In this document: positions 26,182 through 36,700 of the stretch, piece by piece
Position numbering within the stretch: position 1 is the stretch's first letter
Layout of the letters: each line of letters starts with the position of its first letter
Assembly: GCF_001440415.1 (NCBI RefSeq)
Contig: NZ_LLYA01000176.1
Span: 1 to 54,896 of the forward strand
Source of the DNA: Bradyrhizobium retamae
GTDB taxonomy: Bacteria > Pseudomonadota > Alphaproteobacteria > Rhizobiales > Xanthobacteraceae
Direction of reading: 5' to 3'
DNA length: 54,896 nucleotides
Translations under genes and position numbers: made by a program
The notes under the pieces: model-generated
Database searches by the model: none
Told to the model about the DNA's origin: nothing
Seen by the model: the letters and a program-made list of their open reading frames with translations, nothing else

Positions 26182-27494
26182 CTGTCCTCCGCAATGAGGT
26201 GGAAGAACGTGCCGGTGGCGTAGCCGCGCCGCGAGCCCGTCTCCGCAACGACCGCGCCAGTCGCGTCGCGTACGATAGCCAAAGCTGTATCGGGCTGCGA
26301 GACGATCGTGGAGTAATGGAATTCATGGCCGCGCAGTAGCGCGCCGGCCTGATATCCGGGCATCGGCAGAGCAAGTTCCGCAAGCCGATAGCCCAGATGC
26401 ATGCGACGTTGGGCAAAACTCGTATGCAGGCCGAGCAGTCCCGTCATCTCATGGTGTGTGCCGTGGGCGTCAGTTAAAGCGGTGCCAAGCAGCATGTAGC
26501 CGCCACACTCGCCATGCACCGGCCGTGTCTCGGCAAAGGATTTTAGCGCACGGCGACATCGGCGATTTGCCGCGAGTTGGCCGGCGTGCAATTCCGGATA
26601 GCCGCCGGGCAGCCAGCAGACGTCGGCACTGTCATCAGGACCCTCGTCGGCGAGCGGCGAGAAGGTCGTGATCTCGGCTCCGGCGGCACGCCAGGCCTCC
26701 AGCATGTGCGGATAGACGAACGAGAATGCGCCGTCGCGCGCCAGAGCGATGCGTTGCCCGGGTGGCTTTACGCTTGGGCCGTACGCGGCGCATGGCGCCG
26801 TCCAGGCGCATGCCGCCGATTGCAGCACTGCATCGAGATCGACATGCTCAGCGACGAAGCGGGCGGCTTCCGCGATCAGGCCGTCGACCTCGCCCTGCTC
26901 CTCAGCCTGTACCAGGCCAAGATGCCGCTTCGGCAAAGTGATCGCGGCGTGGCGGGGCAACGTCCCGAACACCAGAATGCCGGCGCCTGCCATGGCACGG
27001 CGCACCAGGTCCTCGTGCCGCGTGCTGGCGACGCGGTTGAGAACGACGCCGGCAAGACGCACGCCCGCGCGGAAATCGCGCAGTCCCGCAGCCACCGCTG
27101 CAGCGGTTTGCGCCTGTCCGGAAGGATCGATCACAAGCAGGACCGGCCAGCCCGTCATCTCGGCAATATCGGCGGTGGCGCCGGTGCCCGAGACGCCCCG
27201 CGCGGCAACGCCATCGAACAGGCCCATCGAACCTTCGGCCAGAACGAGATCCGCATCCGCACCGCGCGCGGCGAGCACTTCGATCGCCTCACGCCGCATG
27301 GCCCAGCTGTCGATATTGACGGAGGCGCGTCCCGTAGCGGCGGTATGAAAGGCCGGATCGATGTAGTCCGGCCCGCTCTTGAAGCACTGGACCTTCAGCC
27401 CGCGATCGCGATAGGCGCGGGCCAGCGCCAGCGTCAGCGTCGTCTTGCCGACACCGGATGCCGGCGCGGAGATGACGAGGCTCCGCGCCATCAC
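26178..27494 (-). CDS. cobB: Hydrogenobyrinate/cobyrinate a,c-diamide synthase
   Basis: CobB amidates the a and c side chains using glutamine and ATP. The 438-residue protein has an N-terminal P-loop (SAPASGVGKTTLTLALA), FKSGPDYIDPAFH, and a C-terminal class I glutaminase domain with the nucleophile in HGECGGYMLLG. In the aerobic route the substrate is hydrogenobyrinic acid, before cobalt insertion by CobN. ATGA overlaps link it to cobM upstream and cobA downstream. Confidence 0.95.
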   Translation of the reverse strand: MMARSLVISAPASGVGKTTLTLALARAYRDRGLKVQCFKSGPDYIDPAFHTAATGRASVNIDSWAMRREAIEVLAARGADADLVLAEGSMGLFDGVAARGVSGTGATADIAEMTGWPVLLVIDPSGQAQTAAAVAAGLRDFRAGVRLAGVVLNRVASTRHEDLVRRAMAGAGILVFGTLPRHAAITLPKRHLGLVQAEEQGEVDGLIAEAARFVAEHVDLDAVLQSAACAWTAPCAAYGPSVKPPGQRIALARDGAFSFVYPHMLEAWRAAGAEITTFSPLADEGPDDSADVCWLPGGYPELHAGQLAANRRCRRALKSFAETRPVHGECGGYMLLGTALTDAHGTHHEMTGLLGLHTSFAQRRMHLGYRLAELALPMPGYQAGALLRGHEFHYSTIVSQPDTALAIVRDATGAVVAETGSRRGYATGTFFHLIAEDR

Positions 27495-28273
27495 GACGCC
27501 TCCGGAAAACGCGGCGTCGTGCCGACAGGCCGGTAGCGACGGTCATAATCGGTGGCGTACAGACGACTTTCGCCAAACTCCTCCGTTCCCAAGGTACAGC
27601 CGACCAGGATGAGGGCAGTGCGTTCGAGCTCGGTACCAACCGCAGCGTCCAAGGTACCGAGCGTGGCGCGGATGATGCGCTGGTCGGGCCAGCTCGCGCG
27701 CCAGACGATCGCCACCGGGCAGTCCAGACCATAATGAGGCGCGAGTTCGGCGACCACCTTGGCGAGCATATGCACCGAGAGATGGATGGCGAGCACCGCA
27801 CCGGTGGCGGCGAAGGCGGCGAGTTTTTCGCCCTCAGGCATCGCGCTCGCCCTGCCCGGCGTTCGCGTCAGCACCACGGACTGCGCAAGACCCGGCAGCG
27901 TGAGCTCGACTTCGAGCGCCGCCGCCGCTGCGGAAAAGGCCGGCACGCCGGGGGTGATTGTATAGGGAATGTAAAGCGCACGCAGGCGGCGCAATTGCTC
28001 GCCCATCGCCGACCAGATCGAAAGGTCGCCGGAATGAAGCCGTGCGACATCCTTGCCTTCCGCGTGCGCGGCAACGATCTCGGCGATGATCTCATCGAGC
28101 GATAGCCGTGCGGTATTGACGATCCGCGCACCTTGCTGGCAATGCGCAAGAACGCCCTCGGGCACGAGCGAGCCAGCATATAGGCAGACCGGACAGGCGG
28201 CAATCAGATCACGGCCGCGCAAGGTCAGCAGATCGGCGGCCCCCGGCCCTGCGCCAATGAAGTGCACCGTCAT
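27491..28273 (-). CDS. cobM: Precorrin-4 C11-methyltransferase
   Basis: CobM methylates C11 of precorrin-4 to give precorrin-5. The 260-residue SUMT-fold protein shows FIGAGPGAADLLTLRG at the N-terminus, CPVCLYAGSLVPEGVL, LHSGDLSIWSAMGEQ and TITPGVPAFSAAAA, all typical. The C-terminal stretch (DYDRRYRPVGTTPRFPE) is also conserved. ATGA overlaps with cobE and cobB indicate coupled translation. Confidence 0.95.
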   Translation of the reverse strand: MTVHFIGAGPGAADLLTLRGRDLIAACPVCLYAGSLVPEGVLAHCQQGARIVNTARLSLDEIIAEIVAAHAEGKDVARLHSGDLSIWSAMGEQLRRLRALYIPYTITPGVPAFSAAAAALEVELTLPGLAQSVVLTRTPGRASAMPEGEKLAAFAATGAVLAIHLSVHMLAKVVAELAPHYGLDCPVAIVWRASWPDQRIIRATLGTLDAAVGTELERTALILVGCTLGTEEFGESRLYATDYDRRYRPVGTTPRFPEAS

Positions 28274-28653
28274 TCGCCATCTCCTTCCGCGATCGCTGCG
28301 GTGGCCGTCCGATCGTGCGAAACCATCCGTGTCGAAATAAGGCGCGCATGTCGGCCGGCCGCTACAAGCGCGGCGGCTTCCGCGACGGATCCCGCGCCGA
28401 GCTTCGCCTTGATGAATTCAGACTGTGTCGGCGTAATGATGCCAGCCAGGGCCTTGGCCGGCACGGCCTTGATCGGCACGTTGAGCTCACGCGCCAGCAA
28501 TTTGAGCGCCGCCGCTTCTGCCTTCCCGCTGACGGTTGCGACAGCCGCGATTCCGTCGGGACCACCTGCGGCGACAAGCGCTTCGCGCAGCGAAGCAACA
28601 TTCACGTCACGCCTGAATCCCAGACCCGCGACCTTCACTTCACCGCACTCCAT
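28270..28653 (-). CDS. cobE: CobE (CbiG C-terminal-like) protein
   Basis: CobE matches the C-terminal domain of CbiG and is required in aerobic B12 synthesis, though its exact role is unsettled. The 127-residue protein has VAGLGFRRDVNVASLREAL, LKLLARELNVPIKAVPA and SEFIKAKLGAGSVAEAAAL, in keeping with the family's ELG/GxGSVAEAAAL core. It overlaps cobL by 19 bases and cobM by four. Length is normal for a stand-alone CobE. Confidence 0.9.
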   Translation of the reverse strand: MECGEVKVAGLGFRRDVNVASLREALVAAGGPDGIAAVATVSGKAEAAALKLLARELNVPIKAVPAKALAGIITPTQSEFIKAKLGAGSVAEAAALVAAGRHARLISTRMVSHDRTATAAIAEGDGE

Positions 28654-29816
28654 TGCACGACCGGCCGCGCCGCCTCCCAGGACCGGTAGCGGCCGAGGCT
28701 ACCTGCCTGCGCGATTTCGACCCGCATCAGTTCGCCGCCGCAACGCTGCTGCAGGTCCGACAGCAACGCCTCCGTCTCCAACGTGACGGCGTGCGCAACG
28801 ATCCGCGTTCCCGCCTGCATGCGGGACCACACGCCATCGAACATCGCGGCATCAAGCCCTCCGCCGACGAACACCGCCTGTGGTGTCTCGATGCCCGACA
28901 GAATGCCGGGGGCCGTTCCCTCGATGACGGTGATCCGATGCGCCAAGCCGAAGGCGGCGGCATTGCTGCGGATATTCGCCGCGCGATCGCCTCGTGCTTC
29001 GATGGCCGTCGCCACGCCTCCGCACAAGGCCCACTCCACGGAGATCGAGCCGGAGCCCGCACCGATGTCCCACAATCGCTCGCCGGGCTTGGGTGCCAGC
29101 ACCGAAAGCGCAAGAGCGCGCATCGGACGCTTGGTAATCTGGCCGTCATGCACGAACAGCGAATCCGGGAGGCCAGAACTGCGTGACAGCCCGTCCGATC
29201 CGCCGGCCTCCAACGCAATGGCTGCCAGACCGGCGCTATGGTCGGTGACGTAGCTGTCAGCGCGATGTTGCGTGATGGTCTCGCGTGGGCCGCCAACCGC
29301 GGTGAGAGTCCATAACCGCGACTCCCCCCAGCCGCGCGCTGTCAGCCATTCGGCCAGATCGCCGGCCGCCTTGCCGTCGCGCACCAGACAAATGATGCGC
29401 GCGCGGCGCGCCAGATGCGGAACCAGCCGTTCAAACGGTGCAGCATGAAGGCCGAGACAGCTCACGGATTCCAGCCGCCAGCCAAGCCGTGCTGCCGCCA
29501 GCGAGAATGTTGACGATGCGGAATGGACGATCCATTCGCCGGCAAGCAATTTCTCCGCGAGACTTGCGCCGACGCCGTGCCAGAACGGATCGCCCGAGGC
29601 GAGCACCGCCGTCGGCCGGCCGCGGCAGGCCAGCACGCAGTCCGCATCGAACGGCACCGGCCAGGGACGGCCGCGGTCGGCAATGCCTGCCAGCGCGAGA
29701 TGCCGTTCGCCGCCAAAGACCGTTTCGGCTTCTGCAAGGGCTTTTCGACTTGCTTCGGAGAGGCCTGCAAGGCCATCTTCGCCGATGCCGATAATTGTCA
29801 GCCAGGGATTACCCAT
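28635..29816 (-). CDS. cobL: Precorrin-6Y C5,15-methyltransferase (decarboxylating)
   Basis: CobL methylates C5 and C15 and decarboxylates the C12 acetate, yielding precorrin-8x. The 393-residue protein is a fusion: an N-terminal CbiE-type methyltransferase (MGNPWLTIIGIGEDGLAGL, then VLASGDPFWHG) and a C-terminal CbiT-type domain with RLWDIGAGSGSISVEWAL. I set the start at 29816. That ATG lies within a CATGATG overlapping the start of cobK on the opposite strand, so each gene's leader lies inside the other. The frame extends to 29891 only inside cobK. Confidence 0.94.
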   Translation of the reverse strand: MGNPWLTIIGIGEDGLAGLSEASRKALAEAETVFGGERHLALAGIADRGRPWPVPFDADCVLACRGRPTAVLASGDPFWHGVGASLAEKLLAGEWIVHSASSTFSLAAARLGWRLESVSCLGLHAAPFERLVPHLARRARIICLVRDGKAAGDLAEWLTARGWGESRLWTLTAVGGPRETITQHRADSYVTDHSAGLAAIALEAGGSDGLSRSSGLPDSLFVHDGQITKRPMRALALSVLAPKPGERLWDIGAGSGSISVEWALCGGVATAIEARGDRAANIRSNAAAFGLAHRITVIEGTAPGILSGIETPQAVFVGGGLDAAMFDGVWSRMQAGTRIVAHAVTLETEALLSDLQQRCGGELMRVEIAQAGSLGRYRSWEAARPVVQWSAVK

Positions 29817-29817
29817 G

Positions 29818-30564
29818 ATGCGCGCCCTCATCCTGGGCGGAACGAGCGATGCCAATGTGCTCGCGGACGCCGCGGCGCGTGCGGGGCTCAACGCGGTCTA
29901 TTCCTACGGGGGACGCACCCGCGCCCCTGCAAACCAGCCGCTGCCGACCCGCATCGGCGGCTTCGGCGGCGCGAGCGGCCTTGCCGAATACCTTCGTCGA
30001 GAACGAATTACGCATGTCATTGACGCGACCCATCCCTTCGCGGCCGAGATGAGCCGCAACGCGGTTGCGGCGTGTGCGACGAGTGGAGCCCAGCTGATCG
30101 CGCTCGAGCGCGCGCCCTGGGCGAAAGCGCACGATGAAAGCTGGATCGAGGTCGCGGACATCAGCTCCGCTGTCGCGGTGTTGCCAGACGAGCACGCGCA
30201 GGTGTTTCTTGCGATCGGCCGGCAGCATATCGCCCCCTTCGGCGCCAAGCCGCAGCACGCCTACACTTTGAGGTTTGTCGATCCTCCCGCCGGACCGCTG
30301 CCGTTGCCAGACGCCGACGTCATCGTGTCGCGCGGACCATTCACCCTCGCCGGCGAATTGGAGATGATGCGCTCGCGCGGCATCGAATGGATCGTTGCCC
30401 GCAATTCCGGGGGAACGGGCGCGCGTGCCAAGATCGACGCCGCGCGCGAACTCGGCCTTCCAGTTGTCATGCTCTCGCGGCCGCAACTGCCCGACAGGCC
30501 GCGGGCGGAAAGCGTGGCCGAGGTCATGGAATGGCTCGGTCATCGGGCATGCCTCGGAGCATAG
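29818..30564 (+). CDS. cobK: Precorrin-6A reductase
   Basis: CobK reduces precorrin-6A with NADPH. The 248-residue protein starts MRALILGGTSDANVLADAAA (an ATG three bases earlier, at 29815, is also usable), and has VIDATHPFAAEMSRNA, RQHIAPFGA and VARNSGGTGARAKIDAARE, the conserved catalytic blocks. It is the only gene of the central cob block on the plus strand: it overlaps cobL head-to-head at the start codons and cobJ tail-to-tail by 25 bases (30540-30564). Its own promoter must therefore lie within cobL. Confidence 0.93.
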   Translation: MRALILGGTSDANVLADAAARAGLNAVYSYGGRTRAPANQPLPTRIGGFGGASGLAEYLRRERITHVIDATHPFAAEMSRNAVAACATSGAQLIALERAPWAKAHDESWIEVADISSAVAVLPDEHAQVFLAIGRQHIAPFGAKPQHAYTLRFVDPPAGPLPLPDADVIVSRGPFTLAGELEMMRSRGIEWIVARNSGGTGARAKIDAARELGLPVVMLSRPQLPDRPRAESVAEVMEWLGHRACLGA

Positions 30565-31274
30565 ACCCAGCGACCGACGCGACGGGTCGCCGAATTACCG
30601 ACGATGACGAGGGTTCGCATGTCGGCCATCTCCGATCGCGCCTCGTGCAGCGTGACCGTTCGAATTCGCTCTTTGGGCGTGCTGACAGCGTGCGCGAAGA
30701 TCACGAGGCGTTCACCGCAGCCTGCCTCACGCAGAATCTCGAGCGCGCGTCCAAAACCCTCGGGCCGGCTCGCCGAACGCGGATTGTACATCGCGATCGC
30801 GAAGTCGGCTTCGGCGGCAAGTCGCAGGCGTTTCTCGATCGTCGGCCACGGCTTCAGATTGTCGGAGAGGTTCATGGCGCAAAAATCGTGACCGAGAGGC
30901 GCGCCGGCGCGGGCAGCGGCCGCCAGCATCGCCGTCACGCCAGGAAGGACCCGGATGGGAAGCCCCTGCCATTGCGGCGATGCTTCAAGCGCTTCGAACA
31001 CGGCTGAAGCCATCGCGAACACGCCGGGATCGCCGGAGGAGACCACAATGACGTGGCGTCCTTCCGATGCCAGCCGCAGGGCGACGGCCGCACGCTGCAA
31101 CTCCATGCGATTGTCGGATGGATGCATCGTAAGCCCGTCACGGGCCGGCACGCGCTCGACATAGGGCGCATAGCCCAATATGTCGGTCGCGGCAGCGAGC
31201 GCGGCGGAGACTTCCGGCGTGACCAGCGCTTCGTCGCCCGGCCCAAGTCCCGCGATGGTCAGCGAGCCCGTCAT
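30540..31274 (-). CDS. cobJ: Precorrin-3B C17-methyltransferase
   Basis: CobJ methylates C17 and contracts the ring of precorrin-3B, the key step after CobG. The 244-residue protein has LTIAGLGPGDEALVTPEV, LGYAPYVERV, VVSSGDPGVFAMASAVFEAL and LPGVTAMLAAAARAGAPLGH, the family hallmarks. The start at 31274 gives an ATGA overlap with cobI; the longer frame to 31334 lies inside cobI. It converges with cobK. Confidence 0.95.
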   Translation of the reverse strand: MTGSLTIAGLGPGDEALVTPEVSAALAAATDILGYAPYVERVPARDGLTMHPSDNRMELQRAAVALRLASEGRHVIVVSSGDPGVFAMASAVFEALEASPQWQGLPIRVLPGVTAMLAAAARAGAPLGHDFCAMNLSDNLKPWPTIEKRLRLAAEADFAIAMYNPRSASRPEGFGRALEILREAGCGERLVIFAHAVSTPKERIRTVTLHEARSEMADMRTLVIVGNSATRRVGRWVYAPRHAR

Positions 31275-32002
31275 TCGGCGGACTCCATGCGCCGCCCCCG
31301 CCCGTGCACCAGCACGATCGCAAAATAGGGGCAATCTGCCTCGTCGACGTCTCTCAGCCGCGCCACGCGCTCGCCCGGCATGGTGCCGCGCTCAATCAGC
31401 CATGCGTCATCAAGCCGGCCGGCGACCGCCAACGCGCGACGGACCTTCCCGAGATTGCGCCCGGTCTTCATGATCACGAGCGCATCGGAATTGCGCACGC
31501 GCCGTTCGAGTTCGTGCTCCGGCAACGTTCCCATCAGCACCGTCATCACGTCGTCGCCAAGGGCGATCGGCTGGCCAACCGAATTCCAGCAGCCCGCCAT
31601 TCCGGGAATGCCTGCGACCACCTCGATCTCTATTCGCCCCTGCAAGCGAGCGTGCAGGTGCATGAAGGAACCATAGAAATAGGGATCGCCCTCGCAAAGC
31701 ACGACAACGTCGACCGCGCGAGTGAGCCGCGCAAGACGCTCCGCCCACTCGTCGTAAAAGCCGGCGAGGAGGCGGACATATTCCGGACTGTCAAAGGCGA
31801 TCTCCGTAGTGACCGGATATTCCATCGGGTATTCGCAGATGTCCTTGGCAAGTAGCCCATCGACGATGCGCCGGGCCTGGCCGGGGCGACCTTTCTTCCG
31901 GAAATAGGCAACATGCGTCGCCGCGCGGACCTCGCGATCAGCGCGCACACTCATCAAGTCCGGATCGCCTGGCCCGAGGCCGCAGCAGATAATACGACCC
32001 AC
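31271..32002 (-). CDS. cobI: Precorrin-2 C20-methyltransferase
   Basis: CobI methylates C20 of precorrin-2 to make precorrin-3A. The 243-residue protein has IICCGLGPGDPDLMSVRADR, VAYFRKKGRPGQARRIV, LCEGDPYFYGSFMHLHARL and VVAGIPGMAGCW, which are specific for CobI/CbiL. It begins two bases before the end of the cobH frame and is followed by cobJ with an ATGA overlap. Complete. Confidence 0.95.
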   Translation of the reverse strand: MGRIICCGLGPGDPDLMSVRADREVRAATHVAYFRKKGRPGQARRIVDGLLAKDICEYPMEYPVTTEIAFDSPEYVRLLAGFYDEWAERLARLTRAVDVVVLCEGDPYFYGSFMHLHARLQGRIEIEVVAGIPGMAGCWNSVGQPIALGDDVMTVLMGTLPEHELERRVRNSDALVIMKTGRNLGKVRRALAVAGRLDDAWLIERGTMPGERVARLRDVDEADCPYFAIVLVHGRGRRMESAE

Positions 32003-32004
32003 GG

Positions 32005-32634
32005 CTATTCGCTCCGGCTTGCCAGCGCATTCACGGCGGCAACCGTGATCGCGGATCCGCCAAGACGTCCTTCGACCGTGAGCGCGGGCGTGGGCGGATC
32101 GGCCATCAGCGCAGCCTTGGCTTCAGCCGCGCCGACAAAACCGACCGGACAGCCGATGATCGCCGCCGGCCTTGGACAGTTGCGATCCTCCAGCATGTTG
32201 AGGAGGTGAAACAACGCGGTCGGCGCATTGCCGATGGCGACGATCGCCCCATCGAGATGCGACCGCCACAACTCCAGTGCTGCGGCTGAGCGGGTATTGC
32301 GCATCGATTGCGCGAGCCTGGGGACAGCAGGATCGTCGAGCGTGCAGATAACGGCGTTGCCGACGGGCAGGCGCGCGCGCGTGATTCCCCCCGACACCAT
32401 GCGCGCATCGCAGAGCACAGGCGCACCATTCTGCAAGGCAGTCCGCGCGATATGCGCCATGCCGGGCGTGAAGCGGATATGCGCCTCGAGACCCACCATG
32501 CCGGCAGCATGGATCATGCGCACGACCACCGGCTCCTCGTCGGGAGTGAAACGCCGAAGGTCCGCCTCGGCCCGGATAGTGGCGAAGGATTGCCGATAGA
32601 TCGCCGCGCCGTCGGTCTCATAGGTGTGCGGCAT
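32005..32634 (-). CDS. cobH: Precorrin-8X methylmutase
   Basis: CobH moves a methyl group from C11 to C12, giving hydrogenobyrinic acid. The 209-residue protein has SFATIRAEADLRRF, VRMIHAAGMVGLEAHIRFT with the catalytic His, and AIIGCPVGFVGAAEAKAAL. I chose ATG at 32634 (MPHTYETDG) because it forms an ATGA overlap with the cobG stop. Complete and in operon order cobG-cobH-cobI-cobJ. Confidence 0.95.
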   Translation of the reverse strand: MPHTYETDGAAIYRQSFATIRAEADLRRFTPDEEPVVVRMIHAAGMVGLEAHIRFTPGMAHIARTALQNGAPVLCDARMVSGGITRARLPVGNAVICTLDDPAVPRLAQSMRNTRSAAALELWRSHLDGAIVAIGNAPTALFHLLNMLEDRNCPRPAAIIGCPVGFVGAAEAKAALMADPPTPALTVEGRLGGSAITVAAVNALASRSE

Positions 32635-33797
32635 CAATGCCCTCCCATTAGAACGGAGGGATCCGCAACGATCTCCGTACCGCTCAGTCCACGCAGGAAC
32701 GGCGCATCGCGCGTCGAGCCGCCGCGAACGAGATCGAATCCTGCGCTGGTCGCAACGAGCGTGATCGAAGCCGGGGCGGAATGGGCACAACCCTTGGCGC
32801 AACCGGAGACGTGAAGCCGGACATTTGCGGCAATATGCGGCGCAAGCGCGGCCGCCAGCGCGCGCGTATCGGCATGCGCCTCGCGACAGCGCGGAGCGCC
32901 GCTGCAGGCAACAACGCGCAGAACTGGATCATCGGCTTGTGTGATAAAGCTCTCGCAGCGAGGCACCGCGTGCAGCCCTTCCGCCAATATCATCCGCCAC
33001 GGCGTGACGCGCAGCGCCGGTGCGTGACTGGCGAGATAGCTTAGCGCCGAGTGGGGCACTTGCCCGAACGCTGCGCCGAGCATCGCGCCATGCGGATAAA
33101 GGCCGGGAAGTGGCGCAGCCAGGAGGCGAGCGGGTTCGGCGTGGCCGCGAAGAGCTTCCGGCGGTCTTGCGCCGGTGCCGATGTGGGCGGCCATCCGCCC
33201 TCGCCCGCCCTTGGCTCCGCCCGAGGCGATGAACCATTCGGCCAACGCGAGCGCGACCTGCACGGCTTCTCGTCGCCTGACGGGCCGGCCAAGCGCCTGG
33301 CCGTCGGCGCGCACAATGAGCTCACCTACAAGATCGCGCTCGATCCGAACGTCGGCGGAGGCGCCGGCTAGCCGGCGCTCCTTCCCGTCGTCGACGGCGA
33401 AGCCGAATTTGGTCGGTAGATCGAGAGGACTGCTGGCAAGAGCCCGCTCGAGCTCAGCGGCAATCGAGCAGGTGTCGTCGCCAATGGTCCAGAACGGCGT
33501 CACCAGAACGTTGCGCCGCGCCTCGGACTCCGGATTCTGATCGAGCAACTCCAGCCGCGCGAGTACGTCGGTCAGCGGCAGAAGACCTCCATCACTGACA
33601 CCCCGGATCTGGAGGTTCGCCCGGCTGGTCAGATCGATCAGACCGTTGCCGTGGCGCTCTGCCAGTTCCGCAATTCCTGCCGCCTGCCTCGCATCGAGCC
33701 TTCCGCCATGCGGGCGAATGCGTACCACCAGGCCGTCCCCCGACTGCATCGGACGCAGGGCACCGGGGCACCAGCCCTTGATCGCGACGACGCTCAT
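32634..33797 (-). CDS. cobG: Precorrin-3B synthase
   Basis: CobG is the oxygen-using monooxygenase of the aerobic pathway, forming precorrin-3B. The 387-residue protein has the sulfite-reductase-like half domains (LIDLTSRANLQIRGV) and the siroheme/4Fe-4S cysteine motif CSGAPRCREAHADT with SGCAKGCAHSAPA. Some bacteria use CobZ instead; here CobG is present, so molecular oxygen is needed. ATGA overlaps join it to cobN upstream and cobH downstream. Confidence 0.95.
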   Translation of the reverse strand: MSVVAIKGWCPGALRPMQSGDGLVVRIRPHGGRLDARQAAGIAELAERHGNGLIDLTSRANLQIRGVSDGGLLPLTDVLARLELLDQNPESEARRNVLVTPFWTIGDDTCSIAAELERALASSPLDLPTKFGFAVDDGKERRLAGASADVRIERDLVGELIVRADGQALGRPVRRREAVQVALALAEWFIASGGAKGGRGRMAAHIGTGARPPEALRGHAEPARLLAAPLPGLYPHGAMLGAAFGQVPHSALSYLASHAPALRVTPWRMILAEGLHAVPRCESFITQADDPVLRVVACSGAPRCREAHADTRALAAALAPHIAANVRLHVSGCAKGCAHSAPASITLVATSAGFDLVRGGSTRDAPFLRGLSGTEIVADPSVLMGGH

Positions 33798-36700
33798 GAA
33801 GCCTCCCGCAGCGCGGCCGCGATCGAATTGCGCCGCGTCATCCAGAGCGAAGCTTCATGCAATCGGGTGAAGCAGGTTTCGATCGCCGCGAGCGCCACAG
33901 CATTCTCACGTGCCATGAACGCGCGAACGTCGTCGTTACCGAGCGTCGTATCGTAGTAGAGATCGAAGAGATGCGGAGGCACGGCGTCGGCAAGATGGGC
34001 GAAAGCGGCCATGTGCTCGAGCGTCGCGGCGATCTCGGCCGCACCCCGAAAGCCATGACGCATCATGCCTGCGATCCAGTCCGGATTGGCCGCGCGCGCA
34101 CGCACGACGCGCGATATTTCCTCCGTCAACGCGCGTGCATGCGGCCGATCGGGTCGCGTTGTGTCGAGGTGATAGAGCGATAGGGCGGCCGCACCAAGCC
34201 GCGCGGCCGCGGCCGCAACGCCCGCCTCATGCACGGCATAGTCTGCGGCAACGAGCAGGTCGGTCTCTGGCAGGTCCTGAGCATGGACGAAGGCGTCAGC
34301 CGCGGCGAGCCTCGCCTCGATACCCGCGCGGTCAGGCCGCATCGCTCCATCGGTCGCGAACGCCCAGGACGAAGCCGATAGCCAGGCTTCACCGGCCGCT
34401 TCGCGCGATTCCTCCGTGAAGACATCCGGCATCGATGCCATGCCGACGCCATACTGCCCGGGACGCGGTCCGAACACCCGCGCCGCGCGATGGCGATAGG
34501 GATTTTCGTCACCCTCCTCGTCGCGTTCGGAAAGCGCTTCACTCGCCGCCTCGAACAACCGTGCAAGACCTGAAAAGACGTCGCGGAACAGCCCTGACAC
34601 GCGAAGCGTCACGTCGATGCGTGGCCGGCCGAGCGCGGCCGGCGCGATGATGTCATAACCCGTAATCCGCCCCGAGGCCTGATCCCAGCGCGGCGCAATG
34701 CCCGCAAGATGCAAGGCCATCGCAAAGTCCTCGCCTGCGGTGCGCATGGTCGAAGATCCCCAGAGATCGACCAGCAGCCCCTTCGGCCAGTCCCCGTGAT
34801 CCTGCAGATGACGGCGCAGCAATTCCTCGGCAAGCTTGATCCCCTGCGCATGCGCCGACGGCGTTGGTATGGCGCGGGGATCGACGGCATACAGATTGCG
34901 TCCAGTAGGCAGCACATCGCTGCGCCCACGATACGGCGAGCCGGCAGGCCCCGGCGCAACGCGCCTGCCGGAGAGCGCATCGAGCAGCGCGGTTTTCTCC
35001 GCGTCACCGCAAGCCCCGAGGCCGAACACATGCAGGCCGTCACAGAACTGGCTCTCCTTGAGATCGCAAACGAATCGATCGATCCGCGGAATGGCATCGG
35101 CCGGCGCGGCTGAAGCGGCAAGGCCAAGATCATCATCGAGGCCCGCGGCACGGGCTTCATCACGGATCGCCCCAACCAGGCGCTGGCGGCGTGCGGGATC
35201 GAGGCCATCGGCGGTCGAATATTCATCAAGCAGCTGCTCGAGCCGGCGCAGACTTTCGGGCAACGCGGCCTTTGCCAGCGGCGGCGGCAAATGGCCGATC
35301 GCGACGGCGCCGATCCGCCGCTTGGCCTGCGCCGCCTCGCCGGGATCGTTGACGATGAAGGGATAGATCACCGGCAAATTTCCGATCAAAGCCTCCGGCC
35401 AGCAGGAGCACGACAGCGCGACGGACTTGCCGGGCAACCATTCGAGCGTTCCATGCGTCCCCATATGGACGATGGCGTGGATGCCTTGCTGCCTGAGCCA
35501 GAGGTAGACGGCGACATAGGCGTGGCGCGGCGTGCGCGAGAGATCGTGATACTCGGTATCACGATTAAAGACTTCGCCGCGTTCTGGCTGAACCGCAATG
35601 ATGGTCTTGCCACGCCGGATCGCTGCGAAACGAAATTCGCCGCCGCGACAAGAGGGATCATCCTCCGGCGCTCCCCATGCGCTCGCAAGGTCTTCCTGCA
35701 ATTCGCGTGAAAGCTTTGCCAGCGCCGCGCGGTAATCGGCAACGCCAAAGGTCAATTCCTCCCGCAGGAGGGCTTCACCGAGTGCTTCTGCAGCTTCGAC
35801 ATCGAAACCTGCAGCGCCGAGATCCGACAGCAGCGTCTCGACCGAAGCAAGCGCGTCAAGCCCGACTGCATGTGCGATCTGGTGCGGCCGACCGGGATAG
35901 CTCGAAAGCACAATTGCCAGCCGCTTTTCGCCTGCCGGCGTGTTGGCGAGCCTGTGCCAAGCCGCCACCCGCTCGGCGACAGCACACACGCGTTCGTCGT
36001 CGGGCCTGTGCGCGAGACCGGCAAATTGCAGATCGGGGTCGCGCTCGCCCGGTGACTTAAAGCTCACCACGCCGGCAAACAGCCGGCCGTCAACCTCCGG
36101 CAACACCACATGCATCGCCAGATCGCCCGGCGAAAGACCGCGAAGCGATCCGGCCCAGTCATCGCGCCCGGCCGTCGACAACGCGACCTGGAATACCGGG
36201 CAGGATACGATATCGAAAGGCGTCGTGCCACCGTCGCCGACCGCAGAAAAGGCAGTCGCATTCACGATAACGGCCGGAGCACGCTGCTCGAAATGAGCCC
36301 TCAACCAATCCGCCACACCGGCAGCTTTCAGCGAGGTCACGAACACGCCATAGGCATCAAAGCCCTTTTGCCGTAGCGCTGTGATCAGCGCGTCGACCGG
36401 TGCGGTATCTGCAGCGGTGAGATAGGAACGATAGAAAGTGACCAGCGCGCGCGGCCGCTGATCGGGACTTGGCTGTACCGCCATTGCACCGCAATCCGGG
36501 TCGTAGAAACCGATCTCCGGGATTTCAATCTCTCCCATGACGGGCCCCGCATAGAAGCCCGCGGCCAGCGCGAGCTGGGCGATCGACGCTTGCGCCGCCG
36601 TCGCACCGCCCTTGTCGCACAAGGCTTTCAGCCGTCTGAGCGTCGAGATGGGTAATGTCGAGAGCGTATCCAGGCGCGGGTCGTCGCGACCGTCCGCCGG

